Part shown: one piece after another, positions 1 through 6,118 of the stretch
How positions within the stretch are numbered: position 1 is the first letter of the stretch
How the letters are laid out: the number at the start of each line of letters is the position of its first letter
From: Candidatus Pacearchaeota archaeon
Lineage (GTDB): Archaea; Nanoarchaeota; Nanoarchaeia; Pacearchaeales; GW2011-AR1
Direction: 5' to 3'
DNA length: 7,025 bases
NCBI GenBank assembly: GCA_002686195.1
Contig: NZAS01000218.1
Location: 1 to 7,025, forward strand
The notes under the pieces: model-generated
What the model saw: only the letters and a program-made list of their open reading frames with translations
Told to the model about the DNA's origin: nothing
Databases searched by the model: none
Position numbers and translations under genes: made by a program

Positions 1-2
1 AA

Positions 3-983
3 TCTATATCAAAAACCACAGCTAATAAATTAAATATTGATTTATCTGGAGTTGGTGTTGATAAAGTTAATTTAATACCATATGGTACAGATAAGTATAC
101 TCAGGATGGCGATGAACAGCCTGTAGAAGCTTTGGATTTTATACCGTTTAAATTTTATGATGCTATTAATGAAGCTCATATAGTTTTTAGAGCAATATTA
201 AGTGGTATAACAGATACATTTACTCCAGAGTATGCAGAAGAAAGATATATAGGTAGACCAGATAAAGTTTATGTTTATCAAGGAACTAATAGAGAAATTC
301 AATTTACATTTGATGTTTATCCTAAATCTGTTAGAGAATTAGCTAGTTTATGGAAAAAATTAAATTATTTAGCAGGATTAACATATCCTTCATGGACGAA
401 TGCAACTGGTGGTGGTTTAGGTATGATTTCTCCTTTTTCAAGATTAACAATTGGAGATATGTATTATGAAGCACCAGGTTTCATATCAGCTTTAACGTAT
501 ACTGTTCAAGATAATGGAACTTGGGAAACTGATGTAGCAAAACTTCCTAAATATGTACAAGTAAGTTGTACATTTGTTTATATTGGACATAGATTACCAG
601 CTACTATTCAAAAACATTTTGATTTAGACAATGTAAAAGAAACGTTTTATAGAGGTGAACAAGCTAATATTCTGGGTCAGGCAGCCGCTTTGGCAGGTGG
701 TGCCTTTGGTTTGTTAGGTGGTAATGAAGTTGTAGATTTAGCTAATACAGCATATCGAGGATTTGCACTTGGTGTAATACCTAAATTTGGTAGTGGTGGT
801 TTTGATGATCCAAATCGACAAGCTTTAAATGATCCAGGACGTGCTCTTACGAATACAGAAAATAATATTGGGCCGGGATCGTTGAGTGGATGGCAAACTG
901 AAGCGAGCTCTAATCCAACGAGTATTCTTAATTACGGGACTACAAATATTAACAACTGGCAACCGAGCACAGGTCTCTATTAA
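3..983 (+). CDS. Tail-tube/baseplate junction-like virion protein, 5' partial
   Basis: The reading frame is open from the left edge (326 residues visible), so the true start lies upstream. The TTG at 132 is internal, because clearly coding sequence (for example VNLIPYGTDKY) precedes it. Visible residues 50-205 form a beta-rich domain with an IGRPDKVYVYQGTNREI stretch, a following helix ending in a YPSW element, and a later W-x-LPK-x-VQVSCTFVYIG strand pair. This resembles the tube-initiator or tube-baseplate connector proteins of contractile tails (T4 gp48/gp54 type fold). That assignment is from pattern and neighbours, not clear homology. From about residue 215 on, the protein becomes a Gly/Ala-rich, then Asn/Ser/Pro-rich tail, probably disordered, encoded by much more GC-rich DNA. 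The next gene starts 3 bases after the stop and encodes a LysM-like baseplate protein, which supports a baseplate role. It could instead be another large minor structural protein. Confidence 0.6.
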   Translation, partial: SISKTTANKLNIDLSGVGVDKVNLIPYGTDKYTQDGDEQPVEALDFIPFKFYDAINEAHIVFRAILSGITDTFTPEYAEERYIGRPDKVYVYQGTNREIQFTFDVYPKSVRELASLWKKLNYLAGLTYPSWTNATGGGLGMISPFSRLTIGDMYYEAPGFISALTYTVQDNGTWETDVAKLPKYVQVSCTFVYIGHRLPATIQKHFDLDNVKETFYRGEQANILGQAAALAGGAFGLLGGNEVVDLANTAYRGFALGVIPKFGSGGFDDPNRQALNDPGRALTNTENNIGPGSLSGWQTEASSNPTSILNYGTTNINNWQPSTGLY

Positions 984-986
984 TAT

Positions 987-1286
987 ATGAAAAGATACGC
1001 TAAAACTCCAATTAAAATAGATAAGTCAGGAATGAGAGTATATTCCACAACTTATTATCCGCCTATATTTTTAAATGATGGTGATACATTTATCTATGCA
1101 AAGACTGGTGATAGACTTGATAATTTAGCATTTAAAGCTTATAAAGATGCATCATTGTGGTGGGTTATATCAAGGGCTAATGACCTAAAAGGAAGAACTG
1201 CATTATTATCAGGAGAAATTATAAGAATACCAGCTGATATAACAGGTATATTGGAGAATTTTCAAAAGATAAATGAACGCGGTTAA
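987..1286 (+). CDS. LysM-like baseplate protein (T4 gp53 / P2 gpX type)
   Basis: This is a small 99-residue protein. Residues 33-83 match the LysM-like module of phage baseplate and tail proteins: a strand (DTFIYAKTGDRLDNLAFKAY), an aromatic helix (LWWVISRAND) and a closing IIRIPAD strand. In contractile-tail phages such modules (T4 gp53, tail protein X) sit in the baseplate and help clamp the wedge or hub to the tube. They bind protein, and peptidoglycan binding need not be assumed. The N-terminal 30 residues and the final helix (ITGILENFQKIN) flank the module, and the length is typical of the stand-alone form. The ATG at 987 is 3 bases after the previous stop and the next gene starts 3 bases after this stop, so the three genes are almost certainly co-transcribed. 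No good Shine-Dalgarno sequence precedes it, so translational coupling is likely. Family assignment is fairly sure; the exact equivalence to gp53 is inference. Confidence 0.75.
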   Translation: MKRYAKTPIKIDKSGMRVYSTTYYPPIFLNDGDTFIYAKTGDRLDNLAFKAYKDASLWWVISRANDLKGRTALLSGEIIRIPADITGILENFQKINERG

Positions 1287-1289
1287 GTT

Positions 1290-4200
1290 ATGATTAATTT
1301 AACACCAATTTCAGAAAATATACAAAAAAGGTTATTTGAAAAAATGTCTGTTTTGGGTAGAGAACAGATGGCAATTAATAATACTGTTACTAGCCCAGGA
1401 GTACTTACTCATGATAAATTAGCAACAAGAAGTACTTTTTTAAGAATGACTTCTGGATTAGGAAATCCAGTTATTTTAGTTGGAGGAGAATTAACTGGTG
1501 ATTTTAATATGGCAGCTGGTTATGAAGATATTTATGGTCCTCGAACAAAACTGGATAGAATGGGGCACGAACGGCTGACTCAATTAAATAAATTCAAAAG
1601 ACCAATGCCTGGTTTAAAATCTGCAGATATAAGTTTTAGAGGTGGAATAAGAGCATTTAGAGAAGCTACAATTTCTTGGACTTGTTGGAGTTTTGATGAC
1701 ATAACAAGATTATCACCACATTTTTTGTCGCCTGGGGTAGATGTTTTATTAGAATGGGCTTGGGTGTATGATGAATTTAGTTTACAAAATTTACCTACAT
1801 TATATGATAAGAGTAGAGGTATGGGAATAAAAAAAAGAAGTGCATACCAAAGTTATTCAGAAATTGTAGACGCAAATAAAGGTGATTTTGATTTTATGAT
1901 TGGTATGATTAAAAACTTTGAATATACTACTCGTGCTGATGGTGGTTTTGATTGTCAAACAAAGATTACAAGTGTTGGTGCAAGTATTTTAAACAGTAAT
2001 CAACAATCTACAGATGTTATAACTGAAAGCACAACTTATAATATTAGTAAATCAGAAGATCCAGATAAAATTATTTCAGATATTAAAAAAGCAATAAAGT
2101 CGAAAAATCCACAAAAATTAATTGATTTTGATACTGGTGGTACTTTAAAAAGTTTTATTGCTTATATTGATACGTATTTGAGATGGCCTTGGAATCCAAT
2201 TTGGGAGATGGCTAAAAATACAGATACAAAAGATAGGTATTTTCATAAACCATTTGCAAGTATGGATAATTTTGCAATAACAGATTCAGGTCATTTTTAT
2301 GGTAAAAAAGGCGCATATCTTGTACATCTTAGTACTGAGGAAGGAAGAGTTAATAACGCTTGGGTACAATGGGGCTGGTTTGAGGATAATATTTTATCTA
2401 AATTTTTATCGTTAGTTGCACCAGGTGCTAGTGACCCATTTGTTACTAAATTTAGATCAGTAGAAAAAACAGATGGTGGTTATGAAAGTGTTAGAATAAT
2501 GAATCATAAAGATTTACAAACTGTTGATATAAATAAATTTATTTTACCTGGACAACTTTTTCCATTTAATCCTAGTGGTCAAAAAAAGACGTTGGTCTCT
2601 CCAGGAGAGATAAGTTCAAAAAGGACCCGTACGCCAGATCCAGATGAGCTCCATGTTGAGGATCTTGAGAAAGAGGAACTTGCTCCCCCACCAAGTGCTA
2701 AGGGAGATCCTGCGTTAATATTTGCATTAAAAAATGTATTAGATCCATATTTTGAACCATTTTCAACTGATAGTACATCTACATCAGTTGTTTCAGAAAT
2801 TAGAAATGTACATTCAGAATTATGGTCAGTAAGAGAAATGGCAAGAGTTAAAAAATATAAGCGTAAAGGATGGGCACCAGATGATACAATAAATATGGAT
2901 GCTTGGCATGGTAAGAAATCAACTGCTGGAACTAAAACTGAAAGTAGAACAGTTAGTAAACCAGGATATCAAGGTTATTTAAGAAATATGTTAATTAATA
3001 CTAAATTAATAAAAGAAGCGTTTGGTGTTGATGATGAAGGTAAATTTACACTAGAAAGTGTTAATGTAAAAGAAGCATTAGAGAATTTACTTTCTATGTT
3101 AAATAGTGATATTAATATGTGGGATTTTAGAATTTCACAGGATGAAGTAGAAACAAATAGGTCTAAAATAGTAGATGATCAAATAATTGCAATTGATTTA
3201 CAACAGAAACTTAAAATTAATGATCCTATAGTGATGGATCCAGGAGCTAAATCTAAATATACACAAGGTACTTTATTAAATAATGGTGTTTTTTTCTTTC
3301 CTGTATGGGATCATAGAAGTATGGTAAAAAGTCAAAATATAACATCTAAAATTCCTAATGCAATGGCTTTATCAATAATGTATGGTGCTGGTTTTGATGA
3401 ACTTAAAACTATGGGTACTATACCACCAGAAATAGATTCTAAAGAAGGTACTGCTTTAGCTAAGATGTTTAGTGAGTATCATAGTAAAAATCCAAATGTA
3501 AATACGAAAAATATAGATATCGCTTTAAAACAGACTGGGTATGAAAAAGTAGGTGCAAATGGAACTGAACCACTTTCTAGAGAAGGTGGTGATGATAATA
3601 TTAAAGAGTGGTTAAAAGTAAATTCCAAAACAACATTGAGAAATAAATATGAAGAAAAAATTGAAAGGATTCGGAAACAATTGGATGTTCATGGTAAAAC
3701 TGATTTGTCATCGCATGTTGAACTTACAATAGAAGGAGAAAAAGAAGGAGAAAGGAAAACTGTTCCATTTCCGTTACCAGAACAGATAATTCTAGATCCA
3801 AAGTATTGGAATTCAATTATGGACGTAGGAGATGATAAAAGTCAAAAGATTGCTAATATATATCATTCTAAATATCACAATACTGGTAAAATGAAACAAC
3901 AATTTATAGATACTATACGTGCTTTAATAACTGGAACAGGGGAAGTGAATATTGATAGTAAAAAACCGTTATTGATACCATTAGACCTTGAGTTAGCTAT
4001 AGATGGTATTGGTGGAATAATACCAGGTAATTCTTTTCATTCATCTTATTTACCTGAACGATATCAAGAAGAAACACTTTTTCAAGCATTTGATGTTAAT
4101 CATACAGTTGATGGCAGTGGATGGACAACAACAATAACAGGAAAAATGAGAACAACATTTGAAAAAGCAGTGAAAAAAGTAGGTGATGATGATATGAAAG

Positions 4201-4493
4201 CAGCGATGGAGTCATTAAGTGCGTTAAAGAAAGGATTGGATAAAGAAGTAGAAAACCAAAGACTTGCAGAAGAAGTGGCCGCAGCCAAGGCAGCAAATGA
4301 AGCGGTAAAACAAAACGCAAAAGACAAAAGGGACGGTAAGATTATCATGGTCGGTGGAAAAGAAGAAAAAAATCCACATGATTGGTCAGGTGACTCTTGG
4401 AAAAATCCTACATATTTAGGAGGTAAAACTTTCAAAGAACTGAATTTCTTCCAACGCCAAGGGGTGACTGTAGGACTCATTAAACCAGATTAA
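1290..4493 (+). CDS. Large baseplate hub-like virion protein with gp27-type C-terminal domain
   Basis: At 1067 residues this is the largest gene here. Residues about 45-160 hold an N-terminal block with RSTFLRMTSG, RPMPG (104-108), an REATISW strand and LLEWAW (153-158). I recall similar motifs from other marine phage virion proteins of unknown exact role. Residues about 890-957 contain IDGIGGIIPGNSFHSSYLP followed by FDVNHTVDGSGWTTTITGK, a pattern typical of the closing domain of baseplate hub proteins (gp27/gpD-like). T4 gp27 is about 390 residues, so most of this chain is extra. Residues about 427-475 form a charged, Pro-rich linker encoded by unusually GC-rich DNA, and residues about 960-1020 look like a coiled coil (KEVENQRLAEEV, then Ala-rich). 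The ATG at 1290 lies 3 bases after the LysM gene, without a clear ribosome binding site. Within the linker lies a possible -1 frameshift site. The hub role is inferred from the C-terminal domain and neighbours; the N-terminal half could have another structural job. Confidence 0.65.
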   Translation: MINLTPISENIQKRLFEKMSVLGREQMAINNTVTSPGVLTHDKLATRSTFLRMTSGLGNPVILVGGELTGDFNMAAGYEDIYGPRTKLDRMGHERLTQLNKFKRPMPGLKSADISFRGGIRAFREATISWTCWSFDDITRLSPHFLSPGVDVLLEWAWVYDEFSLQNLPTLYDKSRGMGIKKRSAYQSYSEIVDANKGDFDFMIGMIKNFEYTTRADGGFDCQTKITSVGASILNSNQQSTDVITESTTYNISKSEDPDKIISDIKKAIKSKNPQKLIDFDTGGTLKSFIAYIDTYLRWPWNPIWEMAKNTDTKDRYFHKPFASMDNFAITDSGHFYGKKGAYLVHLSTEEGRVNNAWVQWGWFEDNILSKFLSLVAPGASDPFVTKFRSVEKTDGGYESVRIMNHKDLQTVDINKFILPGQLFPFNPSGQKKTLVSPGEISSKRTRTPDPDELHVEDLEKEELAPPPSAKGDPALIFALKNVLDPYFEPFSTDSTSTSVVSEIRNVHSELWSVREMARVKKYKRKGWAPDDTINMDAWHGKKSTAGTKTESRTVSKPGYQGYLRNMLINTKLIKEAFGVDDEGKFTLESVNVKEALENLLSMLNSDINMWDFRISQDEVETNRSKIVDDQIIAIDLQQKLKINDPIVMDPGAKSKYTQGTLLNNGVFFFPVWDHRSMVKSQNITSKIPNAMALSIMYGAGFDELKTMGTIPPEIDSKEGTALAKMFSEYHSKNPNVNTKNIDIALKQTGYEKVGANGTEPLSREGGDDNIKEWLKVNSKTTLRNKYEEKIERIRKQLDVHGKTDLSSHVELTIEGEKEGERKTVPFPLPEQIILDPKYWNSIMDVGDDKSQKIANIYHSKYHNTGKMKQQFIDTIRALITGTGEVNIDSKKPLLIPLDLELAIDGIGGIIPGNSFHSSYLPERYQEETLFQAFDVNHTVDGSGWTTTITGKMRTTFEKAVKKVGDDDMKAAMESLSALKKGLDKEVENQRLAEEVAAAKAANEAVKQNAKDKRDGKIIMVGGKEEKNPHDWSGDSWKNPTYLGGKTFKELNFFQRQGVTVGLIKPD
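2582..2610 (+). promoter_or_regulatory. Candidate -1 ribosomal frameshift signal (slippery A AAA AAG plus hairpin)
   Basis: Within the hub-like gene the zero frame reads CAA AAA AAG, giving the heptamer A AAA AAG at 2582-2588, the same as in E. coli dnaX. After a 7-base spacer comes a perfect inverted repeat, TCTCTCC (2596-2602) and GGAGAGA (2604-2610), which can fold as a 6-bp stem with a CAG loop. A -1 shift would add 19 codons and stop at TGA 2645-2647, giving a product of about 450 residues. No strong upstream Shine-Dalgarno-like stimulator is seen and the stem is short. Poly-A runs are common in this genome, so the signal may be chance. Confidence 0.25.
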
Positions 4494-4499
4494 AAGATT

Positions 4500-5114
4500 A
4501 TGTTAAGTAAAATACAAATACAAAGAATAAAAAGAAATTCAGAACGAGTAGAAGAAGGTTTAATAACTAGATTTAGAGAATTTTTCTATACAGACACTAA
4601 TAGTTTTGTTAAACCAGATACAATATATTCTGTTTATTATACGGTAAATAAAACACAAGTATATTTTACTGGATTTTTAGATAGTAGAAATTCTAGAAAG
4701 ATTATAAAGGTTGGTGGTGGAAAAACTATGTTTGAAATTTATTCTAAATTAAATCCTACACAAAGAGAAAACTATCCAGAAAATATACAAGTAATACCAA
4801 CTGAAAATGATTACCTAAGAGGTTCTATTACAAGATATTTTGCACAAAAAGCAAATGATTATTATGCAGTTATATTTGAAACAACAAAAGATGCGTATAC
4901 TAATAAAAGTAATTTATATAGATATGTAGAATTTGAATGGGTGATATCTGGTATTAAGAGTGTTGTTATGACAGAGAATCGGTTGATTATGAATGGTATA
5001 AATAGAGATTTTCCAGGAATTAGTAAATTATTATTTCCACTACAATTATGGAGACCATCAAAAAACTCACCAGATTATTTACAAAAAAAATTGTCATTAG
5101 TGAAAAATCCTTAA
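4500..5114 (+). CDS. Phage protein of unknown function, probably structural
   Basis: This is a 204-residue soluble protein with no signal peptide or membrane segment. I do not recognise a function. The N-terminal 25 residues are basic and probably helical (QIQRIKRNSERVEEGLITR). The rest is mixed alpha/beta, with YSVYYTVN and YFTGFLDSR strands, then a block at 92-128 with YPENIQVIPTENDYLRG followed by ITRYFAQKANDYYAVIFE, and a VEFEWVISG strand at 143-151. I recall comparable YPE...PTxxDY...RYF patterns from other marine phage proteins of unknown role, so it is probably a conserved phage family. The VGGGKT at 71-76 is not a Walker A motif, because the first Gly of GxxxxGK[ST] is missing. The ATG at 4500 is 6 bases after the hub gene stop with only a weak AAAAG upstream, and its place at the end of the structural run suggests a virion or assembly role. 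It is followed by the longest gap in the window, 29 bases. Confidence 0.7.
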   Translation: MLSKIQIQRIKRNSERVEEGLITRFREFFYTDTNSFVKPDTIYSVYYTVNKTQVYFTGFLDSRNSRKIIKVGGGKTMFEIYSKLNPTQRENYPENIQVIPTENDYLRGSITRYFAQKANDYYAVIFETTKDAYTNKSNLYRYVEFEWVISGIKSVVMTENRLIMNGINRDFPGISKLLFPLQLWRPSKNSPDYLQKKLSLVKNP

Positions 5115-5128
5115 TATTTATAATAAAT

Positions 5129-5133
5129 AAAGG
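5129..5133 (+). promoter_or_regulatory. Ribosome binding site of the heptosyltransferase gene
   Basis: AAAGG lies 10 bases upstream of ATG 5144, within the 29-base AT-rich gap. An ATG at 5136 is closer, but its frame stops after three codons, so 5144 is the start. The surrounding ATAAAGGTTAT closely resembles ATAAGGTTAT in front of the next gene. Confidence 0.55.
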
Positions 5134-5143
5134 TTATGATTAG

Positions 5144-6118
5144 ATGAAAAAATTTCATCCAATTCGAGGAAAAAATGTCCATATAATATTTCAATCTCAG
5201 GCTCTTGGAGATACTTTAGCTTGGTTTCCATATGTAGAACAATTTAGAGTTGATAATAAATGTAATGTGAAGTTATTTCTTCCTATGCAAGAATTAATAC
5301 CATTACTAAAACCAAATTATCCTAAAATAGAATTTCTTAGTGAAGAGAAATATATGCACGCACGATATGCAGTATGTGAACATGGGTGCTCGTGTGGTGA
5401 TGGTGAAATACATTTTAAATTACCAATGAATGCTGATGGAATAATTAGTTACAAGATAGGATGTAGTTGGGATGGTAGACAGTATATTCCATTACAACAA
5501 TCAGCAACAGAAATATTAGGATTGCCGTTTGTTGAGAAAAGACCTAATTTAGTTTTTAAAAATTATGGTAGACCAATGAAAGAAAAGTATGTTTGTATTG
5601 GAGTACATACAGGTGGCCCACAATTAAAGTATTGGAATTATCCTAAAGGTTGGAATTATGTAGTAAGGTATTTAAACCATAAAGGATACAAAGTTTTAGA
5701 TATTGATTTAGAAGAAGATCAAAGTAGAGATGGTTATATTAATGAACTTCCAAAAGGTGCGATAAAAAGCCAAGGTAAACCGTTAGAAGAAAGAGTTAAT
5801 GAATTAATGCATTCGGAATTTTTTATTGGGTTGAGTAGTGGTTTATCTTGGTTGGCTTGGGCATTAAATAAAAGAACTATTATGATAGGTGGTTTTACAT
5901 CATCTTGGTATGAATTTCAACATAAATGTATACGTGTTCGTAATGATAAAGTATGTAATAGTTGTTGGCACAGAGATGAATCACTAAATCTTAAAGGTGA
6001 ATGGAATTTATGTCCAGAACATAAAGGAACTGAAAGAGAGTTTGAATGTTCAAAAGAAATAGACCCATCAATGGTTTTTAGTGCAATAGATAAGGTTATA
6101 AGTGATAGTAGAAAATAA
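5144..6118 (+). CDS. BAHT-type protein O-heptosyltransferase (TibC-like, GT9-related)
   Basis: This 324-residue protein resembles the bacterial autotransporter heptosyltransferases (TibC/Aah type). In bacteria these transfer heptose from ADP-heptose to serines of beta-helical strand-loop-strand repeats. An N-terminal Rossmann-like start, VHIIFQSQALGDTLAWFPYVE (12-32), matches the GT9/GT-B entry segment. GRQYIPLQQSATEILGLP (111-128) is a family signature. GVHTGG (153-158), the HSEFFIGLSSGLSWLAWAL segment (223-241) and GGFTSSWYEF (249-258) form the likely donor-binding half. The iron-finger cysteines are C271, C274, C290 and C302 in the order CNSCW, CPEHKGT, FEC. It is shorter than TibC (about 400 residues), mostly at the N-terminus. 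A second cysteine cluster (C78, C82, C84) lies in a region where I do not expect one. It sits directly after tail genes and overlaps the polymerase gene by 17 bases. The acceptor is unknown; a beta-helical tail spike or a host surface protein are possibilities. Family assignment is strong, substrate is inferred. Confidence 0.85.
   Translation: MKKFHPIRGKNVHIIFQSQALGDTLAWFPYVEQFRVDNKCNVKLFLPMQELIPLLKPNYPKIEFLSEEKYMHARYAVCEHGCSCGDGEIHFKLPMNADGIISYKIGCSWDGRQYIPLQQSATEILGLPFVEKRPNLVFKNYGRPMKEKYVCIGVHTGGPQLKYWNYPKGWNYVVRYLNHKGYKVLDIDLEEDQSRDGYINELPKGAIKSQGKPLEERVNELMHSEFFIGLSSGLSWLAWALNKRTIMIGGFTSSWYEFQHKCIRVRNDKVCNSCWHRDESLNLKGEWNLCPEHKGTEREFECSKEIDPSMVFSAIDKVISDSRK
6091..6095 (+). promoter_or_regulatory. 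Ribosome binding site deciding the GTG start of the polymerase gene
   Basis: TAAGG ends 6 bases before GTG 6102, good Shine-Dalgarno spacing, inside the 3' end of the heptosyltransferase gene. The in-frame codon just before the GTG (6099-6101) is TAA, so no upstream start is possible. The first in-frame ATG (6240) would remove about 46 residues of apparent domain sequence. Confidence 0.6.

Noticed and set aside
132..134. TTG as the start of the first gene
   Set aside because: The same frame is open and protein-like back to position 3, so the TTG is an internal Leu codon.
1829..1836. A AAA AAA slippery run in the hub gene
   Set aside because: No downstream hairpin is visible, and similar A runs occur by chance elsewhere (for example 5083-5090 and 6341-6347).
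4096..4480. Two overlapping minus-strand open frames
   Set aside because: They lie wholly antisense to the hub gene's GC-richer 3' end, are rich in Leu/Phe/Ser as expected from a reversed Lys/Glu-rich coding strand, and have no recognisable domain.
4710..4727. VGGGKT in the 204-residue protein as a Walker A motif
   Set aside because: The GxxxxGK[ST] spacing is not met and no Walker B or other ATPase feature is present.
4997..5004. TATAAATA, an exact match to the T4 late promoter -10 element
   Set aside because: It is inside coding sequence, and another exact copy occurs at 2528-2535 within the hub gene. About one or two chance matches are expected in 7 kb of such AT-rich DNA.
5122..5129. 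AATAAATA as a late promoter before the heptosyltransferase
   Set aside because: Transcription from it would start downstream of the AAAGG ribosome binding site, leaving the mRNA without it.
5083..5142. Frameshift extension of the 204-residue protein through the gap
   Set aside because: A -1 shift at the A run would add 17 codons to TAG 5140-5142, but there is no stimulatory structure and the added peptide is unremarkable.
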